From Pyrenula massariospora (Eukaryota > Ascomycota > Eurotiomycetes > Pyrenulales > Pyrenulaceae), in contig JAGFMI010000014.1 in NCBI GenBank assembly GCA_021030905.1, positions 124,001-188,000 of the forward strand: a stretch of 64,000 nucleotides of DNA, read 5' to 3'. This document shows, piece by piece, positions 32,832 through 45,219 of this stretch. The stretch's first letter is position 1, and the number at the start of each line of letters is the position of its first letter. A model generated the notes under the pieces. It did not search any database, was not told the DNA's origin, and saw only the letters and a list, made by a program, of their open reading frames with translations. Made by a program: the position numbers and the translations under genes.

Positions 32832-34475
32832 TTAGACTCGAAGCATTGAATATGCCCAATTGAAGCCTGTTCTTATTCCCCAAAGAATTCTGCTGACGAG
32901 TATGGCTAATTTGAAGTCCTGTAGAGACGGTAGGACTGCTAGCGATTGTCTTTTAGCCGGTTCATGATCCGACTGCGGAGAAGGTTGACTAGCATTCGCA
33001 GAGCTCTCGAAAGAGGCGTCTGAATCTGCAGCGAATGTATCTTCGGAAGGGCACGACTCGTCTGAAGAGTGATCTTCTTGATTGCCTTGAAACCATGGAT
33101 CTCTGAGGATGTCGGCTGCAGAGTGGCGAGTCATAGGCTCGAGCCTCAGCAGCCTCTCCAACATTTCTCCAAGCGCTTTTAAACTGCCGTGTCCGAGTTC
33201 TATTGCCTCGCAACCCTTTTCGTAAGCTTCCTCAAGCCGCAATTGAAGCGATCGTGGTGCTGAGAGCTCCCAGTCTGGAAAAAGTTGTCAGTTGCATCGT
33301 TTATTTCGGTAGCCAGCTTGAAAACACCTCTCTTGTCCATGTCTTCCCATTTTGCTTGCCAGTTCGCTGGTAACGAGCCGATCGAGCCATACCACTGTGA
33401 GATCAGTGCTGGCTCTCTCAGCAACATTTCGGCGAATGGTGATCGCCCGGTAATAAGCTCAAAGATCTAACGAAACGTGTGAGCGAGTCTGCAGGCTCAA
33501 TGGAGTCATGAATTGTTCCTCACGGCGCATCCAGTACTCCATAAATCCACCCGGTAATCCCAAGAACCCTCGAACACGACTTCCGGTGGGCAAACGCTTA
33601 GGGGCGTATGAATGCGATCAGGACGACAAAGAGGCGTAAAAGACTCTCCGAGATCGATCGGCTTGATGGAATTTCGACAGATTGCACGATCATAAGGAGG
33701 ACGCGCTGGCCAAACGATGTATCTTGGTACTATCGGCTCCAGTGGTTCTGCATCGGTTCGCTTGACTTCACTCGTACGAGGTTTTCCAAGAAAATTCATC
33801 AATTCTTCTTCTGGCATGCTGGCGAGCTGTGGTGCAGAGAAGGCAATATTGTTGGTATGAATGTCTGGTTTCAGATTAGGTATTAGCGACCGGAGCAAAA
33901 GAACAAAGGCTATTGAGGCTTACCTCCATGCCCGATACCGAGCTCATGCAACTATGCTACACCAAGCAAGGCTTCGTATGCTACCGTCTTTGCGATGTCT
34001 CCTGGTAGTCGATCATCAGGGAAATAGACACGATAGAGAAGGTTCCCAATCGATGGCCCCAGCAGCTCGTATACAATATATCTGTGGATTCCGTTTGGAC
34101 CAGTTATGACAAAGCTGTCCAGCATTTCCACGACGTGGAAGGAGCGAGAATCGTAAGAAGAATGTTCCTTGCATATCTGGAGGATTTCATGCTCTCTTGT
34201 TGTTGAACTGGATTTTGATGCGACAACTTTAAGCGCGACATTGCGCTTTAGCCTGACTCCAATCAGTGAAAGAAGTCTGCCAAGCTCGTGTAAGCGACTT
34301 ACACTAGATCTCTTGCAGCCCAGACCGTCGAGTAGCTTCCGAATCCTAATTTGTGAAGAACTTTATACCGACCGCAATGGTAGACGTCGTCGAGGTGGAC
34401 TGGATGAAAACCAACCTCGAGGTATCTGTAAACCATCTCTGCATCGGCACCGCACTTGTACAACTTTCTATCCAT
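32832..34475 (-). pseudogene. SRPK-like serine/threonine kinase gene with one in-frame stop
   Basis: Exons (minus) 34303-34475, 33924-34252, 33524-33864, 33328-33466 and 32832-33274 keep frame over 475 codons. The kinase is of the SR-protein-kinase (Sky1/SRPK) type much expanded in fungi: HPVHLDDVYHCGRYKVLHKL, ATP loop LGFGSYSTVW (44-52), Lys66 in NVALKVV, catalytic GHGDIHTNN (Asp168), DLG in KPIDLGES, and CPPEVVFEGSWDYRVDLWS. Codon 158, normally Tyr in family members as I recall, is TAG at 33952-33954, ten codons before the catalytic Asp. No usable intron removes it. Everything else is intact, including four introns with good splice sites, so the stop is young, or a strain variant or sequence error. 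If real, only a 157-residue fragment without a catalytic site would be made. Confidence 0.75.
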
Positions 34476-34803
34476 GTTGATGTCTCTCTTAGAAATGCTG
34501 GGGAGAGCAATACCTGGCACCGACTCTGGCGAATTTAGGGAAGTTAGAGAGAGGTAGGGTAAGTAGTTGACAATGCAGCATGAAAGTTCAGAACGATACG
34601 GATAAAGGGTACTGTTCGCTTAGGCACGGAAACCTTTAGCGCGTCACGACATTACCTCAAAGCTCAACTTCTTAAATGTATGCACGTAACTGCGGATTTC
34701 AGCTAGAAGCACGATTCAAAAAAGAAAAAAAAACCTGGTAAAGTGGTGAGAAAGCTATGTATAAACGAATTAAATTATGTACGCCGGAATGATTCCTCAT
34801 ATC
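34476..34803. other. Intergenic, 0.3 kb
   Basis: Upstream of the kinase and 3' flank of the deacetylase; holds an A-rich run near 34725. No gene. Confidence 0.5.
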
Positions 34804-35716
34804 CTAGCATGTCTGCGACCCACCACCAGTTCCGCTCGCATAAGCTCCATTGGCGTCACCAAGACAGTCCGCTTTGCAAATGTTAGCAATCTCCTTCAAA
34901 AACAGCATGAGGGCCGTGGTAGACTCACCAACAGTAACTAAAGATAAATTGTTCTGCTTTGCCCAGTTGATGAGCCAAGGAACCAACTGATTCACAGTCG
35001 TGGAATACGTCTCATGCATGAGCGGGATATGCCCGTTGCCACTTGCCCCTGCGTTGGTGAACTGCTGTTCACTTTGCGCCACGGTGTACCCATTCCAATC
35101 ACCCGCGTCAACGTCGTCTGTGATGATGCGGTATCCAAGAGTCTTCATTGTGCTTTGCACGTTGCCGCCTGTAGCAAGGTAAGGCGGACGCATATAAGTC
35201 GGCTTCTTCCCAATGATGTTGACGAGCGCAGTTTCGAGCTTGGTCATCTGAGTGGTCAAGTCTGCAGCACTGAGCGAACCAAAATTTGAAGGATGGGTCC
35301 ATGTGTGGGAGGCAATTTGGTGGCCAGATTGATAAGCCGACTTTACGCTCGAGGCGGAATTGTAAATGCACCCTTACAATTTTAGTGCTTCTCACGAGTA
35401 AGCAGGGGATTGGAATTCTACCATAGAGGGTGCCGGTGACGAAAAATGTTGCCTTAGCGCCAGCGGCATTGAGCGTGTTGATGAGTGTCTGCTCATACTG
35501 ATATCTGCAACATAGCTTAGATCTATTCTTGACAACACCAGGCACTACTTACGGGCCGTCGTCAAATGCTAGGGCAAGAACTCCGGGACGAGAGCATTTA
35601 GTTATGACGGTGCCCGCTGCTGGGCCTGCTCTCTTGAAATGCTCTAAAGGGCTGGAAACAGGTGTTGCGGATGCAACGGCAGCTAACAAGAAGGTAGCAG
35701 CAGGAATAAAATGCAT
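34804..35716 (-). CDS. Secreted CE4 polysaccharide (chitin) deacetylase
   Basis: Exons (minus) 35553-35716, 35422-35504, 34929-35372 and 34804-34871 (introns 48, 49 and 57 nt) give 252 residues. The signal peptide MHFIPAATFLLAAVASATP is followed by a NodB-homology domain with the metal-site motifs in order: LAFDDGP (Asp52-Asp53), SHTWTH (His105, His109), MRPPY (Arg144), DVDAGDWNGY and, near the end, IPLMHET. The product ends VTVADCLGDANGAY followed by a short GGGSQTC tail, with no GPI signal and no chitin-binding module. The enzyme would remove acetyl groups from chitin oligomers or wall chitin outside the cell. The last intron is needed: the unspliced frame inserts 19 unrelated residues before DCLGD. 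Confidence 0.93.
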
Positions 35717-36665
35717 GGTGAAAGTGAATTCAGGAAGATATCAAGTTGCTTTTTAGGAGATGCTCGTAAGGCATCGCCACCAAGCTCGCTACAGATGCAG
35801 CCTCAAGCTCTTATATGCAGATAGGAAAGCCATTATCGCGCACATCATTATGAACAATGTGCCACAGAAAACAATCACTTTCTTTCAGGGTTCTTCCCCG
35901 CAAAAACATTTTAGATGAGCATCTGGTAGGTTAGTAATTTCTTCTGCGCTAGGAAACTTCTAGGGGTCCATTGGTGGAAAGGCCATCCCTGTCCAGATCT
36001 TGCATTTCATGGATTTATTCCAAACAGCTAGTTATCTCAACCAATCTGTGAGCAAACAAGAAATAGAGACGACAAGCTTAGACCACAGCCGAGCCTTGGT
36101 TTCATGTCGGGTGACTGATGATCATCTTTAGCCGGAATTGAGGGCGAGGATCTCCGGCTGGGATCGAGGGCTTGGCAAACAGCGGAAGCTCCACGCTCGA
36201 AGACAATTTAACCGGCCGTTTCCTTTCGGCCGCGTCACCTTGAAGCTTGCTCCTACTTCGAGTTAAATTTCCCAAGACATGAAGAACATTCCCCAGAAGA
36301 CTTAGATATTCACAGCTGAGACCTGTCTAGATCAAACCTCCGTCATAAAGGAACAGTCTAAACTTCCGCGGGGACACTCCACCAAGGCGTCTTAGGAGTA
36401 TCGAAATCAATAGGACATGTATTAGATACGCGAAAGCTCACCAAGAAGCTCTCTGTCCAGCTTCTGAACAGGCCTCTGTTCATATCAACCGCTTTCCAAT
36501 GATTAATCTTCTCAAGATTTTGCGCGGAATGAGATGATCAGTTAAGACATATATCAACCACCATGTGCTGGAGTACCGCAAGTCTTCATCTTGTGAAGCT
36601 GACAAAGTTCAATCCAGTTTACCATGCTTCACATCGGAGTGTTCTAATGCGCACATGTAACCATT
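35717..36665. other. Intergenic, 0.95 kb
   Basis: Upstream of the deacetylase and 3' flank of the ceramidase. No gene or clear repeat seen. Confidence 0.5.
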
Positions 36666-37800
36666 CTATTTGATTTTCTTGTTTCGATCTCCTTCTCCTT
36701 CAAGACTCACGATCACTGTAGCGTGGAGGAAGTTGAGACCAATGTTCTTGAGTTCAATCGATTTACCTTTGTGGACTAAATGAATAGCCTCCGCCAGGAC
36801 CATGTACTGATACACCCCAACGGCGGTGAGAAGGTGCCACCTACAAGGCATGTCAGTGACAGACCTCCATTTCCACCCACTTACCCGGCAGCTTACCATC
36901 CATGCAACTCTAAGAGAAAACCCAAGGGCATACCAACCTGCCTTCTTATCGCTCGCAATTGCTGACAGCAAAATATATCGATCAGCCAAAGACTGCCACC
37001 AGCTACGAATCCAACTTATCATAGTCAGTATTAAGGCAAGACCGAAAGGTTTTCGCGTACCAAAGCCCAACCTGGCCAAACTCCTTAACTTCTTCGCCGT
37101 CAATTCATCTCGAACGCTCGTTTGAATGAACCACACCACTCGCCGCCAGATAAAAGCGACCATCCCCAGAAACGTCATCGAATGGATCAAATCCACAGCA
37201 ACCGCCACCTGCACAACCGAAACCAGTACAAGCAGCGTCACCAATCCCACCGTGAGAACCATCTTCCTTTCCCCGTGTTTCACGGTTTCCAATCGAAGAA
37301 GTACAACGGCGGTCGCGAAGAACATGGAGTACTGATCCACTGCGTTGCATGTCAGCTGATGTCCCATGTCCTAGCTTGGCAAGAGTCCAACTAAGTTGTA
37401 GCGACTGCTTCAACGAAGCATGATACAGCGCCGAAGCCACTCCGACGAAAATTAATGCGATATATTGTAGATTGAAATCGAGATATGGGCGCCGGTTGCG
37501 GTTGTGCACCATGGCGCAGAGTCCGTAGTATACTGGGGCGTAATGAGGATCAATCCCGCAACAATTTGTAAGGAAAGATGACAAGGGTCTCACCATATCC
37601 CACGTTTGAGAGCGTGTTGATAAATTCGGCTATCCAAGACGTGATGTGGTAATCTTCCTCGCAGAAGCTGTGAAACCGAGGGTAAGCGCCCTTGACACCC
37701 AAAAGCTTGGGTAGAGGTTCGATTGAGCCTACTTCGTCGAGGACGTCGGCGCGCCCCAAACCGGCGTCTTCCCTCCCGTAGACGTAAGTTGGGCCCCCAT
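36666..37800 (-). CDS. Alkaline (phyto)ceramidase
   Basis: Six exons (minus): 37733-37800, 37594-37667, 37392-37532, 37061-37339, 36897-37002 and 36666-36840, giving 280 residues. This is a multi-span membrane enzyme of the ER/Golgi (Ypc1/Ydc1/ACER family) that splits ceramide into a sphingoid base and fatty acid. Diagnostic parts: NFCEEDYHITSWIAEFINT at the start, ALYHASLKQSLQLMDQYSM, WLIDIFCCQQLRAIRRQVGM, and LLELHGWWHLLTAVG. The first His (LYHAS) and the two of HGWWH match the zinc ligands known for this family. The third intron uses a GTTGGA donor, which is non-ideal, but splicing restores the family sequence. The Cys-Cys pair in DIFCCQQ varies in relatives. Substrate preference (phyto- versus dihydroceramide) cannot be read. 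Confidence 0.92.
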
Positions 37801-40800
37801 GCCGGAACTCTTAACCCTTAACCGCAATCGCTTCTTCAAATAAACCACCTCAATTGGTCTAAAAAGCACCGGAGGCTATCCTCTAGATAGCAAATGCACC
37901 GAATCTCAGATAAAACATCAAATTCTCGGACGTAGCCAGCCACGTATCTCATTTCGTTTCATTCAAGCAGTATATATTCTACCCAGCTATCTAGGCACCA
38001 ACAAAAATCGACAACGTCGTACGCGCAAGCAGAAATCGAGATCTGCATCCCCATGCGATGCATGTCGCGTTGAGTCGTTTAGCGCCCCGTATCTCGTATT
38101 GGTTCGGTACCTTGTACTCACCGCTTGACTGCGCCGCAAATGTTCTTTTTTTTTTTGCTTCTGTGAAAAGACAAGGCCCGCCAGCTCGCGACGTGGTTGC
38201 CGTGCGTCTTCGTCTTTTAATTGCGCGGGGTTGACGCAGGTACCCAGGTGAAGCGTAGATCTGTGCGCGTGTCGAGTCCATGTCCAATTCCTCGAACAAA
38301 CCCTCTTCAGCGACGGCTGGAGCGGCGTCGTACTCTGTTCGAACCACAGCTCTACGCGCGCGCAGTGCGAGGGTAGCTTACGTAGCTGTGCACGATACAC
38401 AGTACACTCTGTACATACCTCGTGAGCCTTGCATCCGCCGCGGGGATGCCCTCTCCACCTGTACTCTGCCTCAGGCTCCATGGGCCGGACAGGAAATGGA
38501 TTGTACATTCGTGGCCCCAAATCCAAGATAGGCTGTTCTCTTTTCTATGAATCCGCTCGCAAGGAGACGCTTTCTCTACATTGAGTCCTTGATGTCTTCA
38601 TTATTGGGTATTTTCACCTCGCCCGCCCACCGTGACCAAGACACCATTAGCACAATGGTATGATTGACTACCGAATCAGCGAAAGTGAGGCCCTGGGATG
38701 CGGGCTCGGAGGAAGTAGGACTGTCGTATAAATCTCAAAACGTGTATATTCGGCCTGGGCTTCTTCTCAGAGATAGTCATAAGGCATGAGATTGCCTGGA
38801 CGGGTAACGGACAAGCCCTGAGAACGCTTGCTGGAAGGTTTGGTGGATGCTTGATGTCTTTGAGCGACCGTGAAAGAACTTTCTGGCGTTGCGGTCTATA
38901 CATTTGAGGAGTCTTGGGCGGACAGGCGGTGTTGCTGCGACTGGTTTAGGAAATTGTGTTGAAGTTGTCCCCATATGGGCTTTAGTATCCGAGAAATTGG
39001 CCTTTTCCGATGAAGCTGTGCGCTTGACTAAACAGTAGTCATCGATTTTTTTGTGCAAAGGCTTAGACAAGGTCCCTATTTCTAGTTAGTAGATGCGCAA
39101 GAGCAAGGTACCAAGGAAAAAGCTTGGAAGGATGAAACCATTGTCTGGAAAAGAGGGCAAAAGTGTTTTGAAGGATCTAGATCAACCCAGCCTTCCCCAT
39201 CTTTTGGAAGCGAGAAAGCTCTCAACAAAACCATACTCGAGGTGCAGATTTCGTTGCTAGGGAGTACTACGGGGTTTGATCGCAAGTCGCCCAATCAGCG
39301 AGCAAGTAGAATTCTAGACCTAGAGAATAGCGTCCATGAAGCGCTTGCTGCAGTCTTCATTTTCCACTCTCCAAACATCTTTGTAACCACTTTTCGATTA
39401 CATCCTTATGCGTTTTCGGTGAAGAATATTTTAGTCACGTAGGTGGAAGTGTGTTAATGGACGCAAGACGCAGGTTGTTTCAACAAGTACGCAGAGCAAG
39501 ACTGTGGATTTCATCTTCCGATCTGACTATTTTCAATATTTTGGTGGACGAATTGAGCAGTTGCTGAGACACGTGCTATCGCCGAGTTGATCTAAAGAAC
39601 GTTTGACGAGTCGCGTGAACGACTCACAGAAGATTTGATGCGATGTAGCTGGTGGTAGCGAGCAATGATCTCTCGTATTTGGAAGGCTGGTATGTATGTT
39701 CGGCAAACGCGACCCCTTTAGAGCAGGACATTATCATCGAAGAAAGCTACCAAGTTGGTATGGGCGTCTTGTGCTATCGAGAAGATTCCTTGACGATCTA
39801 CACTGCTGGCGCATTGACTGAGCGTGGGATTCATGGCGTTGACATGAAGGTAGAATGATGGTGTGATCAATCTTGCGATTCGACAATCTGAAGTTTTGAG
39901 TGGTTTAATGCTTGTGTATGTAGACATCCAACAACTCTGCAGTAAGCCTTGTAGTCACTTTTCGATGCCTTTAAGACCCGGGGATTTCTGGATTCCTAGC
40001 CCACTCAGAGCGGTGGATCCGCTTCGGAAACAGTTCTCAGCACCTCCACCAGATCACAGAAGGCATCAATCCCGATGTAAAGTACTGTAGAGACCGCCAC
40101 AATTCTTGAATGTAGCTTGCGGGCTAATTCTGGTTGATTGACGACATCGGAGAAGGCGTATGGATAGCTTTTCGACCTTCATTTCAACGAATGTACGGTG
40201 AATGAGGGTGATTAGAAATCTCTAAGAATCTGCCCGAGGAGAGTGGTTAGTCTGAATGCTCGAGATATATTCAGGGGCAAAAGTCTCTCATCCCTTTTCA
40301 ACTCACGGAGACAGTTCGGGACGATCAGTCTCTTTCGCTCTCGGCCGAATGTAACATCCCCAAAAAGAGTGGTATAGTGATTTGACTGGACGCAACAAAT
40401 AGCGTAGAGGTTAATTCCGTGCATTTGGAATGTTCTTGAATACTCATCGTGCATGCTAGATCAAAAGATTTCGGTTTCCGGTGGCAAGACTTCATCACGG
40501 AAAGAGCGGGAGCGAGGTGGACGAGCGGAACTTCAAGGGTAGTATACATTTGAGCGCAATAAGACGCAGCTGACCACCACAGAGGACGGATGGCAAATTA
40601 CAATGTTCTCAACCTATATTACTGTCGCATGCACTATTCTAGTTTCCAGAGTGGCCACCGAACGCAGAAGAATCATTCACAGACGCTGAACCATATTTTG
40701 TCGCCATTCAAAAAGTAGAGCATTTTCAACCAATCTGTGTCCCGTCGTAAATGCAACATGGGTATCATATCTGTCATAAAAACTCCTCAAAAATGCAACA

Positions 40801-40848
40801 ATGTCCAGAAATGATGCAAGAAGACACCCAAAAACCATGACTCCAAGT
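37801..40848. other. Gene-poor interval, 3 kb
   Basis: Several open frames of 60-180 codons exist, but most lack an ATG and none matches a family I know. A minus-strand frame at 38777-39070 has a protein-like composition but no start codon and no convincing upstream exon. An uninterrupted T run lies near 38147-38158. I annotate no gene. Confidence 0.45.
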
Positions 40849-42889
40849 CTACATGCTAAGGACGCGCGAAGAGGTCCTTTTGTGGGGACGATGCTTGATG
40901 ACCGTCTCAAGCTCCCTCAACATATGAGTGTTCGTATCGGCTTTCTCTTGAAGAGCGGCGCGCCTCAATCGATCTTCCTTCATTCTGGCGATTTTCTCTT
41001 CTCGCGTCATCGAGCTCCGTTGACGAGTGGGCGGCGCAGCTACAGCTTCGAATACTTCTTCGTCGGAGGTGCTCTCTGGACCGGACCGGCCGGTCTCTTC
41101 CCCTTGAAGCACGCGCAACGCATCTGATGGACTACCCTCCACTGCGGTTCGGCCTGATAGGCTGTCGGCAGGTGACATTGGGGGCTTCAGGCCTGAAGAA
41201 TGAACGGACGAGCGTCGGTGTGACGTCTCCACTCTGAGGAGCATAGAGGATCTACCACGTTCCCACTCCCCAAGAAGACCGCGGAGCTCAGTCCCAATCC
41301 GTTCATACTGTTTGCCTAGGAGAGAGCTCATCTCAGCACTCTCGTTGGCCATGTCAACGGCACTGTTGGTTTCATCACGCAGAAGCATCATCCTGGTGTG
41401 GAGGGCGCGGATGCCCTGAGACATGGAATCAAGGCGACGCAGTTGCATCTTGACATGCTCCCTACCGGGGGTCCCTGGAGTGGCTGGCAGGCATTCAGCA
41501 GCCATCCCGTTGGCCCCCTTCGAATGTTCACCGCCCGCGTTATCTCCCCAATGTTGGCTTTCCTGTCTTTCCAAGATACGGCTTACACTGTTGCTCGAGT
41601 GCTCGAGCTTATCAGTGATCCTTTTCATCTCGTCAACCGCGAGAACCCAAGTTTTATGGAGCGGTGAGTCGGCTGGCAAAGCAAGGAGGTCGCATAGAAC
41701 AATCTTTCGGGAAATGAACAGACGAGCCATCTCTAGCCTAAGATGCCGAAGACTTTCTTCGTCGCTCTCAGCAACGTATATTCCAGAAGCGCAGTCATCT
41801 ATATCGTGCTGCGTGAGATCATAAATATCATGATAGCGCTCCAGATCGGGTTGTTTGATTACACGAGCAAAAGAATGGTGTGCCTCTATCCATTGTAATG
41901 ACAACCCAGTTACAGACTGTAGAAGGCTGCGACGGAGCTCGGAAGTTGTGCGAGACGAACTCTGGGCTTCTAGGCGGCTGACCGGAGGCAACGTAGTACC
42001 GCTTTAAGACATCAGTCTGACGAGTAGCCATCCATCACAGTAAAGACTCACAATTCGTAGCCTCTCGATATCACTTCAAGCTCTGCCAAGACACTGAATG
42101 CTGCAGCTGCGATCGAGTCAAAGGCTAGCGATGCTGTTGTCAGGCGGGACGCTTCGTTCAAAGTAGATTGTCGAGTCTTTTGGCGCACTTTGTGACGCGC
42201 ATAGACATAAATCGCCACCGCCACTGTGGCAAACAGTACAACAATCACACTGATGGTCTGCGAGTGGAGACCGTTGGGCTGTCGGGACTTGAGCACAATC
42301 ACCTGTAGACCCCACGCGAGGAGGAATGGGCTGATTGCCGCAACAAGGGCCCCTTCTAGACTAAAAGATAGAGCTGTCGGAGAGCGAATGGTTGATGTAG
42401 GATTGTGGGTTGCCAGGCCATCATTTCGGCGGTGGGGAGCAGACTTCGATTCCTGGGAGAGTAGCTGAGAACCAATGATGATGAAACGGAACTGTTCTAG
42501 AAAGCGTTCGCTCTCTGCGCTAATTTTAACCGTCGACTATCGATCAGTCAGCGGGAGAAGGAGCTGACATAACTACTGGGCCGCTCACCGAGTATGCCTC
42601 CTGCATCTTCTCCAGGCCCCGAGTGTTCGGGGATATGTCCAACTTGAGCGGTTGTGGCAGGGCATTCTGCAGTCGCTGTCGAATCGTGGGCGGACCGTGA
42701 GGCGCGAAGGCAGAAGGATTAACGAAGTCGCTGTCGGTGGACTCAGATGCTTGGTTTTCAAGGTCACTCTGCCCCTGGCCTGACGTTTTTTCGAAATTTT
42801 AGCAGAGCCTCCAAGACGGGTTGAGTTCTTGTCAGTATACCTTCCAGAAACGATGCCAGTGGCGAATCCTCGTGAATGACGGACTCCAT
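40849..42889 (-). CDS. Vezatin-domain membrane protein (fungal, Inp2-related)
   Basis: Exons (minus) 42841-42889, 42589-42779, 42052-42512 and 40849-42001 encode 617 residues. The start MESVIHEDSPLASFLEG and the block SERFLEQFRFIIIGSQLLS are typical of the fungal vezatin / peroxisomal myosin-binding family. Two hydrophobic segments follow (AAISPFLLAWGLQVIVL and TISVIVVLFATVAVAIYVYA), then a long cytosolic part with helical, Leu/Arg-rich stretches and a basic C-terminal coiled region (REEKIARMKEDRLRRAALQE). In yeast the related Inp2 ties peroxisomes to myosin V; in filamentous fungi the role is less clear, so organelle transport is an inference. The acceptor of intron 2 is uncertain by a few bases: I chose the AG that keeps frame (exon start 42512). 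Confidence 0.8.
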
Positions 42890-45219
42890 CTCTCTTGGGC
42901 TTGCGCAGTCTTCTCATTGCCTGAGTAGCATTTGACGGCTGCTGCGCCGGCGCAATAGGGGTGCGGCGCGATGGTGAAACCACAGGGCAAGGCAGCAAAG
43001 GACAAAAATAGGCTAAAGAAGTACCCGGATTCGAGAAGCAGATCGCTATGACAAGCCCGACGCAGCGACACCTTTGGCAGAATGATCGGGATTTGCTGGG
43101 TAGTTGAAGGAGAGCGTGATCGGTCGCACATGTTGGACAGAACTTCCCGTGAAGTCGCCGATGTTGGCAGCGCGTGGCAGACGCGGTCTATGCTTGCGCG
43201 CGAAAGGTCCCAGGGATCGGCGCCAAGCCAGCAATCTCGCAGGGCATGTTGTTCCGCTTCCGCGCGACTGCTCCACACTGACGGCCCCCCCAGTCCCTGC
43301 ATCCAAATCAACCATCATTGCCCACTTCAAGATTAAGGTTGTGCCGTGGTCCCCAACTTCTGTTCGCGGTCGGTGCGCTCTTCCCCCGACGGATCATTTA
43401 CCTTCGCCTTGCTGCCTGCATGACGACATCTGCCCCAAGCCGTGCCAGGTAAGGCTGAAAGTCCCCTGGTGAGCCTTACTGTGTCTCCCTGGGCACATTG
43501 GGGAATTCCTCGAAGGGGAGAGATTGTGCCGCGTACGCGCAGAGGCTCAGCAGGATCCTCGTCTCTTCGTACCTACGCTTTTTCCATTGCTCGTCTACGA
43601 ACGCCCTTCATTCGAACAAAGTAGGACTCCCCATCTGGGTAAGAGCAGGGCTGCGGAGAACTACGCCTTGCGTCGCACAAATCTGTCAACGATCGTCTCC
43701 GCACCGCGAGCAGATCCTTGAGTCACAAACCACTCGCCAGCGTTTGTGTACGCAAAATGATCGCCCACTGCTGCCAAGTCAGGCACTCGTTTGCGGATAT
43801 TACCTCAGCCCGTTCTACGAGCTTCTCTTCCGGCCGTTAATCCGAGCCCGACCGAGCTAGCGACAACTGTCAACCACTGTCAACCCATTGTAACTTTTTG
43901 CCCAGTAGGACTTGGAGATGAGGGAAGCATGGCGCTGACTAAATCTCCCACGTCGTCAGGGTCTGGTTCACAGCCCAGCTGAGATAACGACGTGTGTGTT
44001 GTGGCGGCATGGTGCGATGAGTCTATGGCATGGCTCATCATGAGTTTGTCCACTGGGGATGAGCGTTGCACAGTCCCGACAATATGGATGAGTTGAGACG
44101 GTACGACTCGGACTGAAATAGCGACGGAGGGTGACGCCGTGCATTGCGTGCGCTGGTCTGTGCTGGGCTCGGCCTCGGGAATACCTGTTTCCGTCATCTT
44201 CCGCCTGCCCTGTGCGCTTCTAAGACCACACCCACCCCCCGGGTAATGCTAACCTTAACACCGACCCCAAACCAAAACTCATATGCCTAGATGGCCGTGT
44301 GATGGGAGAGAAGCCTCTCGATCATCTCCACATCGCCTCAAAGCATAAACACAATGTATAGAAATATGCAAACAGCCACAGCCACACCGTTACCTCCGCC
44401 CTCCCGAATCCGCTGTCGTCCGAGAATCGAGACACTAACACCCTATCAGTGGAATCTTCCATCCGCTTACTGACTCCCTCACCTTCAGCTCCTACATTTG
44501 CCACACTGTAGTAGTCACTAGGCAGCCAGTCTGGCCGTGTTCCATGATGCTGGGAACGCTGGCTGTGAGCTATTATTCTTGGGGCTGCTGATCACTCGGT
44601 ATGCCGCGCATGTGCTGCCTGGGACGTCCCCTGCTGTTCCTGGGATGGAAACCATATTAATGCATCGTCCCCGACAATGGACAACGGTGGCAGGACGATA
44701 CCCCAGGTAGGTCTAGTGGCCGGTGCCATTCTAGACTGCTTAGATCCCACAAAGTGCTTCCCTCGCTAGCCTGACTGATAGACCCCATATATTGGCTGAG
44801 AACTCTCCTCTCCTGTCCATCACTGCCTGCACCCGCGAATCCATCTGCACATGTCGGATAGAGTATCACGGTCTCCTATCAGGGGTCACCCTTAGTCTGC
44901 ATCAGCCGAGCCAACAGGCTGCGCAATCTCAGCCCTTCGAACCTAACGGCTCCTGGCCGGCTTCAGGAAGTCCCACGATCACAACGGGCTGTTGAACAGT
45001 TGTCCCAAGAGCCCTAGCAGGCTCGCTTACCCGCGAAACTCGTGGCCGCCACAACACGTCTAGGACACTGCAGCCTCAGTCTAGCCATGTCGATAAAGAT
45101 CGTCGCATGCCCTTTCTGCAAGCTTCGATGTTCAGTAACCTTTCACTCCTTATCAGCCTTATTCAATCTTCACTTGAAGACTATTCTGACATTCTTTCTT
45201 CCGTACAGTCAAGATTAGA
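42890..45219. other. Divergent spacer, 2.3 kb
   Basis: Upstream of both the vezatin-domain gene and the unknown four-exon gene. One minus-strand frame from an ATG at 44197 (to 43880, 105 codons, MTETGIPEAEPSTDQRTQ onward) could be a small protein, but nothing supports it beyond its length. Pyrimidine-rich stretches suggest promoter and leader sequence. Confidence 0.4.

Noticed and set aside
37550-37759. Stop codon in the ceramidase first exon frame
   Set aside because: It falls in a GTAGGC...CACAG intron (37668-37732), whose removal gives the correct N-terminus.
37987-38526. 179-codon minus-strand frame
   Set aside because: No ATG at its start, Arg/Cys-rich low-quality sequence and no homology that I recognise.
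43046-43472. Several overlapping 80-160-codon frames upstream of the vezatin-domain gene
   Set aside because: The true start MESVIHEDSPLASF at 42889 accounts for the gene; the frames upstream do not splice to it and look non-coding.
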